This document shows positions 51,535-60,127 of a DNA stretch of 64,000 bases, piece after piece (positions within the stretch are counted from its first letter, which is position 1; every line of letters begins with the position of its first letter). Below the pieces are notes generated by a model. It made no database searches. It was given only the letters and a program-made list of their open reading frames with translations, and was not told the origin of the DNA. The translations under genes were made by a program, and so were the position numbers. Origin of the DNA: Pandoraea pneumonica (GTDB lineage Bacteria > Pseudomonadota > Gammaproteobacteria > Burkholderiales > Burkholderiaceae); NCBI RefSeq assembly GCF_902459645.1, contig NZ_CABPSK010000001.1, forward strand, positions 1,674,001 through 1,738,000, in the 5' to 3' direction.

Positions 51535-52614
51535 ATGGATACACCTGCCCTGCACTTTCTTCTGCCGTTCGCGCTGCCCGCGTCGGCCCACTTGCCTGCA
51601 TTGCTGGCTGGATTGGAGTTGCCTGCGCTCGAAAAGTTGCTCGCGCGCGGCGTCCCGTCGGCACAGGACGTCCCCGAAGACCCCTTCGTCCCGACGCTCC
51701 CGCACGAGCGCTGGCTGGCGGACGCTTTCGGCCTGCCCGGCGTACCCGCCCGCGCGCCGCTCGCGCCCTTCATGCTGCTCGAAGACAGCGGCTCGCTCGA
51801 CACCCGTATGTGGTACTGCGCCCAACCCGCGCACATCCACATTGCGACCGACCATCTGGTGCTGACCGACCCGGCCGAGCTTGAACTAAGCGCCGAGGAT
51901 TCGGCCGCCCTGTTCGCCACCGCACACGCGCTGCTGGCCGAGGAAGGCGGCGAGTTGATCGCTCCGCGCCCCGACCGCTGGTATCTGAGCGCCCCCGTGC
52001 TGGGCGACCTGCTGACCGCATCGCCCGCGCGCGCTGCCGGGCGCAACGTCGACATCTGGCTGCCGCAAGGCAAGGCCGAGCTCACGTGGCGCAAATGGCA
52101 AAACGAAGTGCAGATGGCCTGGTACGACCACCCGGCCAATCAGGCCCGCGAAGCGCGCCGTCTGCCGCCGGTCAACGCCATTTGGCTGTACGCCGGTGGT
52201 CAGCGCATTGCAGCGCCGCGTCTGAACCGGCCCTGCGTCACGGTGCTGGCCGACGCGCCCGCCACGCGCGGGCTTGCCCGCCATCTGCAAATTGCCCTGC
52301 ACGACACGGCTGCGGGACTCCAAGCCGCCAACGGCCGCACGCTCGTCCAGATCGATACGCTCACGTCCCATTTTTTGATGGAAGACTGGGCGCGTTGGCG
52401 CGATGCGCTCGTCGAGATCGACCGCATGTGGCTCGCCCCCGCCCTAGAACGGCTGGCCAAGGGCAACGCCCGCGAAGTCAGCCTGACGCTTTGTGGCGAC
52501 AGCCACAGCGTGACCATCCTCTCGCGCAGCGGCGATTTGCGTAAGTTCTGGCGCCGTCAGCCGCTCGCCACGCGTCTGGTGCCGTTCGCCCGCCTTGGCG
52601 AGGAAGTGGCATGA
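51535..52614 (+). CDS. RpfE-type / COG4255-like protein of unknown function
   Basis: This 359-residue soluble protein starts MDTPALHFLLPFALPASAHL at the ATG at 51535; the frame is open 53 codons further upstream without similarity. It resembles the uncharacterised family annotated as RpfE-type regulatory or phosphoglycerate-mutase-like proteins, with LPFALPASAHLPALLAGLEL, AHIHIATDHLVL and WLYAGGQ segments. No catalytic motif is clear to me. Its stop overlaps the recJ start by 4 nt (ATGA), the same pairing (rpfE beside recJ) I recall from the Xanthomonas rpf region, where rpfE mutants had altered extracellular product levels. Confidence 0.75.
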   Translation: MDTPALHFLLPFALPASAHLPALLAGLELPALEKLLARGVPSAQDVPEDPFVPTLPHERWLADAFGLPGVPARAPLAPFMLLEDSGSLDTRMWYCAQPAHIHIATDHLVLTDPAELELSAEDSAALFATAHALLAEEGGELIAPRPDRWYLSAPVLGDLLTASPARAAGRNVDIWLPQGKAELTWRKWQNEVQMAWYDHPANQAREARRLPPVNAIWLYAGGQRIAAPRLNRPCVTVLADAPATRGLARHLQIALHDTAAGLQAANGRTLVQIDTLTSHFLMEDWARWRDALVEIDRMWLAPALERLAKGNAREVSLTLCGDSHSVTILSRSGDLRKFWRRQPLATRLVPFARLGEEVA

Positions 52615-54308
52615 CCGATATCGTCACCCGCGTCGTCGACGACGGCATTGCCGACGCGCTCGCCCGCGACGGCGTGCATCCGGTGCTCGCCCGCCTGTTC
52701 GCCTCGCGCGGCGTTGCAGCCAGCGAAGAAACCGAGACGGCGCTCGCGCGGCTCGTCCCGCCGACCCAACTCAAAGGGGCGCAAGACGCCGCCGTGTTCC
52801 TGGCCGATGCCATCGCCGCGGGCAAACAAATGCTCGTCGTGGCGGATTACGACTGCGACGGCGCCACCGCCTGCGCCGTGGCCGTGCGTGGTCTGCGCAT
52901 GTTCGGGGCCAAGGTCGAGTATCTGGTGCCGAACCGGTTCGAATACGGCTACGGCCTGACGCCAGAAATCGTGGCGCTTGCGGCGCGCGGCAAGTTGGGC
53001 CCGCCCGACGTGCTCATTACCGTCGATAACGGCATCGCCAGCCTCGACGGCGTGGCCGCGGCCCAAGCGCTCGGCATTGAAGTCGTGGTCACCGATCACC
53101 ACTTGCCCGGCAACGAGTTGCCCAACGCGCGCTGCATCGTCAATCCGAATCAGCCGGGCTGTGAATTCCCGAGCAAGAATCTAGCCGGTGTGGGTGTGAT
53201 GTTCTACGTGCTGCTCGCCCTGCGCGCCGAATTGCGCCAGCGCGGGGCGTTCGAAAACAAAGAACAACCGCGCCTGGACACCCTGCTCGACCTCGTCGCG
53301 CTGGGCACCGTCGCAGACGTGGTCAAGCTCGACACGAACAACCGGATTCTCGTCGCACAAGGCCTCTCGCGCATGCGCGCTGGCCGTATGCATCCGGGCA
53401 TCAACGCGCTGTTTCGCGCGGCGGCCCGCAACGCCCGTCAGGCAGGCAGCTTCGACCTCGGCTTCGGCCTCGGTCCGCGCCTGAACGCGGCCGGACGCCT
53501 GGCCGATATGTCGCTCGGTATCGAGTGCCTGCTGACCGACGACGACGCCCGCGCGTGGACCCTCGCACAAGAACTCGATGCGATGAATCGCGAGCGCCGC
53601 GAAATCGAAGCCGGTATGCAGCAAGAGGCGCTAGCCGACCTCGCCCGCTTCGATCCGCGAGCCGCGACCACGCTCTGCGCGTTCAACGAGACATGGCATC
53701 AGGGCGTGATCGGCATTGTTGCTGCGCGTCTCAAAGAGAAGTTCTACCGCCCGACGATCGTGTTTGCGCCGGGCGACGACGGCCAGATCAAGGGCTCCGG
53801 CCGCTCGATTCCGGGGTTCCACCTGCGCGATGCGCTCGATCTCGTGACCAAGCGTGAGCCGGGTTTGATCGCCAAGTTCGGCGGACACGCCATGGCCGCA
53901 GGGCTGACCATCGCCGCCGACGATCTGCCCCGCTTCCAAGCGGCGTTCGAAGCTGTCGGGCAGGAATGGTTAGACGAAAAGACACTGTCGCGCGTGATCG
54001 AAACCGATGGCGACATCGGCGACGAATGCTTCGTGCCGCCGTTCGTCGCGCTGCTCGATGCGCAGGTGTGGGGTCAAGGCTTCCCGCCGCCGGTGTTCTC
54101 GGGCGAGTTCGAAGTGCTCTCGCAGGCGATTCTCAAAGACAAGCACCTGAAGCTGCAACTCGGGCGCGGGCGCATGCGCTTTAACGCCATCTGGTTCAAC
54201 CATGCCGACACGCTGCCGAGCCGCGCGCGCTTTGCCTATCGGCTGGCCGCCGACACGTTCAACGGCGTGTCGCGCGTGCAAATGATCGTCGAGCACGCGC
54301 AGGCGTAA
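52611..54308 (+). CDS. recJ: Single-stranded-DNA-specific exonuclease RecJ
   Basis: This 565-residue 5'-3' ssDNA exonuclease works in recombination and mismatch repair. DHH-superfamily motifs are complete: motif I DYDCDGATA (79-87), VDNGIAS (138-144), DHH (162-164) and the DHHA1-type GGHAMAAGL near residue 425. Length is normal. Its ATG overlaps the RpfE-type gene by 4 nt, so they are coupled. Downstream it faces the convergent cupin gene, 60 nt away. Confidence 0.96.
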   Translation: MTDIVTRVVDDGIADALARDGVHPVLARLFASRGVAASEETETALARLVPPTQLKGAQDAAVFLADAIAAGKQMLVVADYDCDGATACAVAVRGLRMFGAKVEYLVPNRFEYGYGLTPEIVALAARGKLGPPDVLITVDNGIASLDGVAAAQALGIEVVVTDHHLPGNELPNARCIVNPNQPGCEFPSKNLAGVGVMFYVLLALRAELRQRGAFENKEQPRLDTLLDLVALGTVADVVKLDTNNRILVAQGLSRMRAGRMHPGINALFRAAARNARQAGSFDLGFGLGPRLNAAGRLADMSLGIECLLTDDDARAWTLAQELDAMNRERREIEAGMQQEALADLARFDPRAATTLCAFNETWHQGVIGIVAARLKEKFYRPTIVFAPGDDGQIKGSGRSIPGFHLRDALDLVTKREPGLIAKFGGHAMAAGLTIAADDLPRFQAAFEAVGQEWLDEKTLSRVIETDGDIGDECFVPPFVALLDAQVWGQGFPPPVFSGEFEVLSQAILKDKHLKLQLGRGRMRFNAIWFNHADTLPSRARFAYRLAADTFNGVSRVQMIVEHAQA

Positions 54309-54368
54309 CGCTGTGGGGCGTGTTCGTGAGCGAATCAAGGACACGCCGATCGACCAGCCACCGCGCTT

Positions 54369-54836
54369 TCACCCGAACGGCTGTGCCGAGCGCCGCGTGC
54401 GCCCAGTGGGCGTGACGAACGCCAGCACCGCCGGGGCGATCACCCGCACCCGGTGCCAGCAGCGCGAAGGCACCACCGCCAACCGGGGCGCGGCAATCTC
54501 CAACGTGCGCGTGACACCGGCGAGATCGACGTAATCGATCGCCAGCGTGCCGCGCGCCACCATCAGCAATTCGTCGCCCGCTTCGTGGCATTCCCAGACA
54601 TCGGCATGCACCGACGCGTCGTCGGGCGCATCGAACATGCCGATCATCCGGCGCGCGCCGCTGCGTGTCGCCAGCGTGGCAAGCATGTCGTCGTCATAAA
54701 GACCGAGCAACGCGTCGCGCCCTGTGCCGCAAGCCCATGGCAACCGCGCCCCAAGCGCGCGCTCGCCTTCGTCGCCATCGCCCGCGTTATCGATGTTATT
54801 GACGCTATTGACGTTATTGACGGCGTCACTGCCCAT
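54369..54836 (-). CDS. Small cupin-domain protein
   Basis: This 155-residue soluble protein ends in a single cupin barrel (about residues 70-145). Motif 1 is CHEAGDELLMVARG, with one histidine and two acidic residues where many cupins have HxH; motif 2 is VPSRCWHRVRV with one histidine. It may bind a metal weakly or a ligand. The first 25 residues contain a 9-nt-repeat-encoded Asn/Val string (NNVNSVNNIDN). Its ATG at 54836 lies inside the end of the upstream exported-protein gene (11-nt overlap), so it is translated with it. Function unknown; context suggests a role in siderophore handling. Confidence 0.75.
   Translation of the reverse strand: MGSDAVNNVNSVNNIDNAGDGDEGERALGARLPWACGTGRDALLGLYDDDMLATLATRSGARRMIGMFDAPDDASVHADVWECHEAGDELLMVARGTLAIDYVDLAGVTRTLEIAAPRLAVVPSRCWHRVRVIAPAVLAFVTPTGRTRRSAQPFG
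54787..54822 (-). repeat. four 9-nt tandem repeats at the cupin N-terminus
   Basis: Units based on TTATTGACG run from 54787 to 54822 and encode Asn-Val/Ile-Asn triplets just after the cupin start codon. Confidence 0.8.
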
Positions 54837-55494
54837 GACCGGTCTCCCCGGCATTGGCAAACGACACCTTTGCCGACACATGACGCGGCCCCATTACGCG
54901 CTGTCCGGTCAGCACAATCGTGCGCATGGCTTCGGCCCAGCCTTGCATCGAGGCGAGTGCGACCTCGGCGTGTACGACACTGGTGCCCACCGAACTGGCA
55001 CGCTTGGGTGCCTTGCCTGCGGGCCACGCGCGACGCAATTCGTCATCGACGGGCGTGTCGTGGAAGCCGCCGCTCATCGTGATGTCGAAGGCGAGTGTCG
55101 ATGGCTTGCCGCGACCGGCATCACCCGCGTCGCCGGTGCAGTACGCCATGCCCGACACGCCAAAGCGATGCTCGCCTTCGGACACAATGCCGCTCACCTG
55201 AAAGACCCGCGACGATGCGCCGTCGCGTGGGGCCAGCACCAGTTCGATCGGCAATGGCCCTTCGCCTTCGAGTTGATAGGTGCCGCGTAGCGTCGTGGTC
55301 ATCACCGGCGATGCGGCGCAAAGCGATGCTGCTTGCGCGGGCGAAAGCGTAGACGTCGGCGTTGAGATAGACGTCGATGTTGACCTTGGTGTCGGCTCTA
55401 CCGTCTGTGCGGTCGCGACCATCGAAATGCCTGCCAGCGCCGCCGTCAGCCATGCGCCCGTCGCGCGTCGAATGATGTGAACGGGTGTTGTCAT
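54826..55494 (-). CDS. Exported protein of unknown function in TonB-receptor operon
   Basis: The 222-residue protein has a signal peptide (MTTPVHIIRRATGAWLTAAL...ISMVATAQ), a Ser/Thr/Pro-rich linker (about 32-50), and a soluble domain predicted to be mainly beta (TTTLRGTYQLEGEGPLPIEL, RVFQVSGIVSEGEHRFGVSG). Two cysteines (CAAS near residue 58 and YCTGD near 118) could form a disulfide in the periplasm. GGGA precedes the ATG at 55494. It lies 47 nt after the TonB receptor stop and overlaps the cupin gene. I recognise no family; its place suggests a periplasmic or secreted partner for the receptor. Confidence 0.7.
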   Translation of the reverse strand: MTTPVHIIRRATGAWLTAALAGISMVATAQTVEPTPRSTSTSISTPTSTLSPAQAASLCAASPVMTTTLRGTYQLEGEGPLPIELVLAPRDGASSRVFQVSGIVSEGEHRFGVSGMAYCTGDAGDAGRGKPSTLAFDITMSGGFHDTPVDDELRRAWPAGKAPKRASSVGTSVVHAEVALASMQGWAEAMRTIVLTGQRVMGPRHVSAKVSFANAGETGHGQ

Positions 55495-55541
55495 GAATTT
55501 TTCCCTTTTCGAAGTTATCGGCATGCCATTGCCCGGGGCGG

Positions 55542-57704
55542 TCAATAGTCCGTGCGAAGCGTCAGCATTACGCTGCGCGGATTGCCGTAGTGGTTGTTCC
55601 AACTCGCGTTCGACAAGCTCTGGTAGTAGCGCCGGTCGAACACGTTGTTCACGTTGAGCGACGCGCTCACATGCTTGTTGTAGCGATACCCTGCGCGCAG
55701 ATTGAGCGTCGCGTAGCCGCCCTGACGCAGCACAATCCCGTTGGACGTGGCCGACGTCTCGCTCTGCACATCCACCCCGCCGCCCACGCTCCAACGGCGC
55801 CCGTCGAACGGCAGTTGGTAATTGGTCCACACGCGCAGCAAATGCCGGGGCGCGAAGTCCGCGAACGACTGCCCTTGCATCGCGGCGTCGGTCAGGTATC
55901 GGGTCGTGTTGAAGGTGTAGCCCGCGAACACGTTCCACGCCTCGGTGATCTGCCCGCTCGCCTGCATCTCCACACCCTGACTCTGCACTTCACCCGACGC
56001 GATATAGCGGCACGTCGTGCCCACGCAGGGCACGCTCGGATCGGTCTGCGCCCGGTTCTTCTGGCGGATGCGGAACACGGCCAGTGACACATCCATCGCA
56101 CCGTCGAACAATTGCCCCTTCACCCCCGCCTCATAACTCGCGCCGGTAATCGGCTTGAGCAAGTTGTTACCCGCGTCGAGCACGGTCTGCGGCTGGAAAA
56201 TGTCGGCATAGCTCGCGTACAGCGACCACTGGTCGTCCAGATCGAACACCAGCCCGCCGTACGGCGTCGCCTTCGCGCCAGTACGGTAGCTGCTGGCCGG
56301 AGCGTGTTGATCCCACCACGACACGCGCGCGCCGAGCACCAGCGTGAGCGGCTGCGCGAGGCGAATGCGCCCCATCGCATAAGCCCCGTTCTGCACGGTG
56401 CGCGTGGGCGTGACGCTCGAAAACGGGCCGGTCGCGGGCTCGGCAATCGTGTTCGGATCCCAGCGGTAGATATCGACCGGCGTGCCGTTGATCGACGGCA
56501 TGAGTGCCGCGCTGCGCTGCTGGGTCGTGGCTTCGAGCCGTTGCAATCCGAACAGCAAATGGTGCTCGCGGTCGAACAGCTTCACCGGCCCGTCGACCTG
56601 CAAATCCACGCCCGTTTGCGTGTTGTCGAAGCGGTAGGCCGCGCCGGTCAATTGACTGCCCGCACCGGTCGCCGGATTGATCGCCCCGAAGGCGACGCCG
56701 TATTTCAGATCGCCGCCCGCATCGAGATAGTTCGCCGAGAGCTTGGCGGCCCATCCGCTGCCGAGCTGCTGTTCCAACGTGCCGAAGACGCGCGTCTCGG
56801 TCCAGTCGAAGGTGTCCCACGACGAACCGAGAAAGATCGAGCGCGGCAAATTCAGATCGCCGCCCTTCGTCGAGAACGGCACGCCCGCAAGGTTCGGCGT
56901 CGACGTGGTGCGTTGATGTTGCACACCGACGCGCAACAGCGTGGACGACGTGAGATCGGCCTCCGCCACGCCATAGACCGTGGTGGCGTGCTGTTTGCCG
57001 AAGTCGTAGTACGTGCGCTGCCGGTCGTCGGAGACGGCGACACGCGCACGCAGCGAACCGCTTTCGTTGAGCGGGCCGCCGATATCCGCCTCTTCGCGAT
57101 AGCGATCCCAACTGCCCAGCGTGACGGATGCCGACGCGGCAAATGTCTTGCCCGGGCGCTTGTGCACGAGGTTCACCAGTCCGCCCGGATTTCCCGTGCC
57201 GTGGAAGAGGCCCGTCGAGCCGCGAATGATTTCGACGCGCTCGTACGGCGTCATGTCTTGCGGCCCGGCGGCGGTGTTCGCCATCAGTACGGGCACGCCG
57301 TCCTGCTCGAACGCGTCGAGCTTGAAGCCGCGCGAATAGAACGCGGTGGTCAGCAGCACGTAGGGCTGCACCGTGATACCGGGCACTTGTTGCAGCACGT
57401 CTTCGATGGAGTGCGCGCCTTGCTGCTCCATCAATTTTTCGTCGACGACGGTCACCGTTTGCGGCAAATCGCGCACGGACGGCGCGAGCTTGCCGAGCAC
57501 GGAGCCTTGCGCAGCCGCATCGCGCGTAGCCGTCGCGCTGACCTGCGTTGTCGGCAGCTCGGTGCTCTCAGGCGCTTCCTGCGCCATCGCTGGCATCGCG
57601 CCCGCCCCCATCACGACGGCCAACGCCGCCACCGCGACGGCACGCCACACCCCGGGCGCCACCGTCGGCATTTCTCTGAAACCACTTGGAATAATCGAAG
57701 ACAT
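55542..57704 (-). CDS. TonB-dependent siderophore receptor
   Basis: This 720-residue outer-membrane receptor has a signal peptide (cleavage near PAMAQ), a plug domain (about 45-170, with LPQTVTVVDEKLMEQQ, PGITVQPY, YERVEIIRGSTGLFHGTGNP) and a 22-strand-type barrel ending in the aromatic TDY. It belongs to the FpvA/FhuE/FoxA siderophore branch. No N-terminal signalling (STN) domain precedes the plug, so regulation is not via a FecIR-type sigma factor; the AraC regulator next door is the likely controller. The start at 57704 has a weak Shine-Dalgarno; Met12 (57671) is an alternative. A Fur-like palindrome lies 18 nt upstream. Confidence 0.93.
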   Translation of the reverse strand: MSSIIPSGFREMPTVAPGVWRAVAVAALAVVMGAGAMPAMAQEAPESTELPTTQVSATATRDAAAQGSVLGKLAPSVRDLPQTVTVVDEKLMEQQGAHSIEDVLQQVPGITVQPYVLLTTAFYSRGFKLDAFEQDGVPVLMANTAAGPQDMTPYERVEIIRGSTGLFHGTGNPGGLVNLVHKRPGKTFAASASVTLGSWDRYREEADIGGPLNESGSLRARVAVSDDRQRTYYDFGKQHATTVYGVAEADLTSSTLLRVGVQHQRTTSTPNLAGVPFSTKGGDLNLPRSIFLGSSWDTFDWTETRVFGTLEQQLGSGWAAKLSANYLDAGGDLKYGVAFGAINPATGAGSQLTGAAYRFDNTQTGVDLQVDGPVKLFDREHHLLFGLQRLEATTQQRSAALMPSINGTPVDIYRWDPNTIAEPATGPFSSVTPTRTVQNGAYAMGRIRLAQPLTLVLGARVSWWDQHAPASSYRTGAKATPYGGLVFDLDDQWSLYASYADIFQPQTVLDAGNNLLKPITGASYEAGVKGQLFDGAMDVSLAVFRIRQKNRAQTDPSVPCVGTTCRYIASGEVQSQGVEMQASGQITEAWNVFAGYTFNTTRYLTDAAMQGQSFADFAPRHLLRVWTNYQLPFDGRRWSVGGGVDVQSETSATSNGIVLRQGGYATLNLRAGYRYNKHVSASLNVNNVFDRRYYQSLSNASWNNHYGNPRSVMLTLRTDY

Positions 57705-57721
57705 CTGCAGCACACCAACGA

Positions 57722-57736
57722 GATTGAGAATCAATC
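57722..57736 (-). promoter_or_regulatory. Fur-like inverted repeat upstream of the TonB receptor
   Basis: GATTGA-GAA-TCAATC is a perfect 6-3-6 inverted repeat at 57722-57736, 18 nt upstream of the receptor ATG. Its AT-rich, TTGAGAATCAA-like content resembles Fur sites of Burkholderiales (TTGAGAAT..ATTCTCAA types). Iron repression of the receptor is expected. Confidence 0.5.
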
Positions 57737-57911
57737 CCGCTATCGTGCCGAGGCATCGACACACGCACTCGCGCTTGCATCACCAACGCTGGCGATGGCG
57801 TCACGAATGCGGTCGTCGGACAGCACCTGGACGCCGCCACAATGTCGAAGCGCCGCGCACCGAAGGAAAGTGCACGACGCCGATGTGCGCAAACGCTAAG
57901 ACGCTGGGCGG

Positions 57912-58862
57912 CTATACACCTTCACGCGTGAGCGTATGAGGTAGCACGCCAAAGCGAGCGCGGAAGGCTTTCGAAAAGTGCGAGTCGGTATAGCCGCACC
58001 GCCACGCCGCCTCGCTCACGCTGATGCGATGCGCGCTGAGGAGTTCGAACGCTTTGGTCAAGCGGCGCTCGCGCACGTAGCCATGTACGGTCGTGCCGAA
58101 TTGGTCGCGAAAGCCTTCACACAGTTTGTTCACGTTGATGCCGACGGTGCGCGCAAGTTGTGGCAGTGAGGGAGGTGTTTGCAATTGTTCGTCGAGGAGA
58201 TCGCGTGCAGCCAGAAGTGCTTTGCGTAGCGCGGTCTCGCGCGCGGACTCACGCTGAACCGTGATCGTGTCGGGTGCGAAAGCAGCGCAGCGCGCCAACG
58301 CCTCAAAGGTTTGACCAACGAGGGCAAGCCGCTGCCAAGGGGCGTCTGCGTCGGGCGAAATCGCGGTGCTCCCCGCCACGCCGGTTTCCGGCGGCGACGC
58401 CATCGCATTCGCCCAACGCCACTCGTCGGCGCTCATGGCGCGCGTGAGTACGGCGCTATCGTTCGCCCATTCGCCTGCTGCATCTGCATCGCGCCAACGA
58501 TGCGTCAGCGCCGTGGCGTCGAGTCCGCACGTGGCTCGTAGATACGCCTCGGACAAGCGCACGCTGCAATACCGCAACGCGCCCGCGTGTCGGTACTCGT
58601 TATCGATATCGAACGACGTCGCGCCAAAACACACGCTGACGCTGGCGGCCCCCGCCGTGAGCAGCGGCTCCCCGCAAGCGCCCCATCGCAACGTGCCATC
58701 GAGCAGAAACACGATCTTGATGTCGCCCGCCGTCAGCGATTCGCGCACCGACTCCCCGGCACGCGCGTGCTGGACGCCCTGCGCAATCGACAGACCGTCG
58801 ACATCGAACGCGCGACGCCACGGTGTCGATACCTCATAGCCAGCGGTGGATGCTTGCGACAT
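57912..58862 (-). CDS. AraC family regulator of siderophore uptake (PchR-like)
   Basis: This 316-residue protein has an N-terminal ligand/effector region and a C-terminal AraC double helix-turn-helix (about 225-316: LPQLARTVGINVNKLCEGFR, VSEAAWRCGYTDSHFSKAFR). The N-terminal half (GDIKIVFLLDGTLRWGACGE, FDIDNEYRHAG) resembles PchR-type activators, which bind iron-siderophore and switch on the receptor gene. It lies 207 nt upstream of the TonB receptor on the same strand. A 47-bp palindrome with Fur-like core sits directly before its start, implying iron repression and perhaps autoregulation. Confidence 0.88.
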   Translation of the reverse strand: MSQASTAGYEVSTPWRRAFDVDGLSIAQGVQHARAGESVRESLTAGDIKIVFLLDGTLRWGACGEPLLTAGAASVSVCFGATSFDIDNEYRHAGALRYCSVRLSEAYLRATCGLDATALTHRWRDADAAGEWANDSAVLTRAMSADEWRWANAMASPPETGVAGSTAISPDADAPWQRLALVGQTFEALARCAAFAPDTITVQRESARETALRKALLAARDLLDEQLQTPPSLPQLARTVGINVNKLCEGFRDQFGTTVHGYVRERRLTKAFELLSAHRISVSEAAWRCGYTDSHFSKAFRARFGVLPHTLTREGV

Positions 58863-58867
58863 TGCTA

Positions 58868-58914
58868 TTCCGCCATCAAATGTTAATGAGACACATTATC
58901 ATTTGATGGCGGAA
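58868..58914. promoter_or_regulatory. 47-bp near-perfect palindrome with Fur-like core before the AraC gene
   Basis: Arms at 58868-58888 and 58894-58914 match at 20 of 21 positions around a 5-nt centre; the outer 15 bp (TTCCGCCATCAAATG) are exact. The core GTTAATGAGACACATTATC at 58882-58900 matches the 19-bp Fur consensus GATAATGATAATCATTATC at 15 positions. The outer arms are not part of a Fur site and may be a second regulator's site. The element starts 6 nt before the AraC ATG, so it overlaps the ribosome-binding region. Confidence 0.8.
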
Positions 58915-58923
58915 CTTAGGCAA
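58895..58923 (-). promoter_or_regulatory. sigma70 promoter of the AraC regulator gene
   Basis: On the minus strand TTGCCT (58923-58918, four of six) and GATAAT (58900-58895, five of six) are exactly 17 nt apart. The -10 lies inside the Fur-like core of the palindrome, so Fur binding would block RNA polymerase. The predicted start is in the centre of the palindrome, about 25-30 nt before the ATG. Confidence 0.6.
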
Positions 58924-58981
58924 TGACGACGCACCGCTTTCGCATGCCGTGAGACCTTGGCGCGCGCTAAGTCCGCATACT

Positions 58982-59878
58982 TCAGACCACTGGTGCCTCA
59001 GCCACGTATTCGCGCATCACACGCAGAAACGCTTCGCGCGCCGGGTGCACATCCACGCCGCGATGACGCACGAAGAAGTTCGGCACGGCCGCCAAATCGT
59101 CAAGCGCATGGCCCACGATGGCCGCTTCCTGCCGATAGCGCAGATACACACCGCGCGGCACGAGCGAGTACCCCACGCCCGCCCCGACGCACGCCACGAT
59201 AGTCGCGTAGCTGCCGTAGCTCAGAATGCGCCCGGGCGTGACGGTATTCGCCGCGAGCCATTGCTCCATCGTGGCGCGATACGGGCACCCCGGCGGCCAC
59301 ATCAGCAGCGTGGCCCCCGCCAGATCCGACGCTTCGTGCACCGTGTCCGCACGCGCGGGCGCCACCAGCACGATGGGTTCTCGATAGATTTCGTCGGCCA
59401 CGACCAACGCCTGTGCCTGCGCTTCCAGACAGGCCGTGCCTGCGATGAGCGCCGCGTCCACCCGGCCGTGCTGAATCTCGTCGAGCAAGTTGAGCGAGGT
59501 GTCCGTCACCAGATTGAGCCGCACCTTCGGGTAAGCGGCATGAAAGCGCGCGAGCACTGCCGGTAAACGCGAGGTCGCCGACGATTCGATCGCACCCAGC
59601 GAAAAATCGCCCGCTGGTTCGCTCATGGGGTTCAGCGCGGCGCTCGCCTCACGCGAAAGCGCCAGAATCCGGTCGGCGTACCCCAGCAACGTGCGCCCGC
59701 TCGGCGTGAGTTGCAGACGCCGCCCCTGCCGGTGGAACAGTTTCACGCCCACGGTGTGTTCGAGCGAGCGAATGCGAGCGGTGACGTTCGATTGCACACA
59801 ATGCAACGCTTCGGCTGCGCCCAGCACACTGCCCTCGTCGACGATGGCCTTGAAGGTCTGAAGTTGCAGAAAATCCAT
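58982..59878 (-). CDS. LysR family transcriptional regulator
   Basis: The 298-residue protein has a LysR-type winged HTH (MDFLQLQTFKAIVDEGSVLG, LHCVQSNVTARIRSLEHTVG, LFHRQGRRLQLTPSGRTLL) and a C-terminal two-lobed effector-binding domain. The effector cannot be inferred. The gene ends 119 nt upstream of the AraC start on the same strand and is divergent from the DUF1127 gene over 249 nt, the typical LysR arrangement for regulating a neighbour and itself. Confidence 0.9.
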   Translation of the reverse strand: MDFLQLQTFKAIVDEGSVLGAAEALHCVQSNVTARIRSLEHTVGVKLFHRQGRRLQLTPSGRTLLGYADRILALSREASAALNPMSEPAGDFSLGAIESSATSRLPAVLARFHAAYPKVRLNLVTDTSLNLLDEIQHGRVDAALIAGTACLEAQAQALVVADEIYREPIVLVAPARADTVHEASDLAGATLLMWPPGCPYRATMEQWLAANTVTPGRILSYGSYATIVACVGAGVGYSLVPRGVYLRYRQEAAIVGHALDDLAAVPNFFVRHRGVDVHPAREAFLRVMREYVAEAPVV

Positions 59879-59982
59879 GAACGTCTCCCGGCCCCGGGGC
59901 GCGAAAACAGCAAAGAAGGATCGAATCGCCGAAGCGAACTGACGAGGCGATTTGACGAAGCTTAAGCGACGCGCCGCAACAC

Positions 59983-59997
59983 TTCAATAATAGTGAA
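59983..59997. promoter_or_regulatory. candidate LysR-box between LysR and DUF1127 genes
   Basis: TTCAATAATAGTGAA at 59983-59997 is a dyad with arms TTCA/TGAA and contains the T-N11-A core of LysR boxes. It lies about 105 nt upstream of the LysR start and 130 nt upstream of DUF1127, a usual position. Confidence 0.4.
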
Positions 59998-60127
59998 CAA
60001 AATCGCTTCAACATTTCACTTTTTTAGCGCATCGGAAACGCTTACAGTTCGGGTTATCCCTAGTGCGACGTTTGCCAAGGCATCCCGCCCGCCGCCAAAC
60101 CCCGCCGCTCCCGAAGGAAGTCACATC

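Noticed and set aside
56112-57899. 595-codon plus-strand frame opposite the TonB receptor
   Set aside because: Antisense shadow; the receptor has plug, barrel and terminal aromatic residue.
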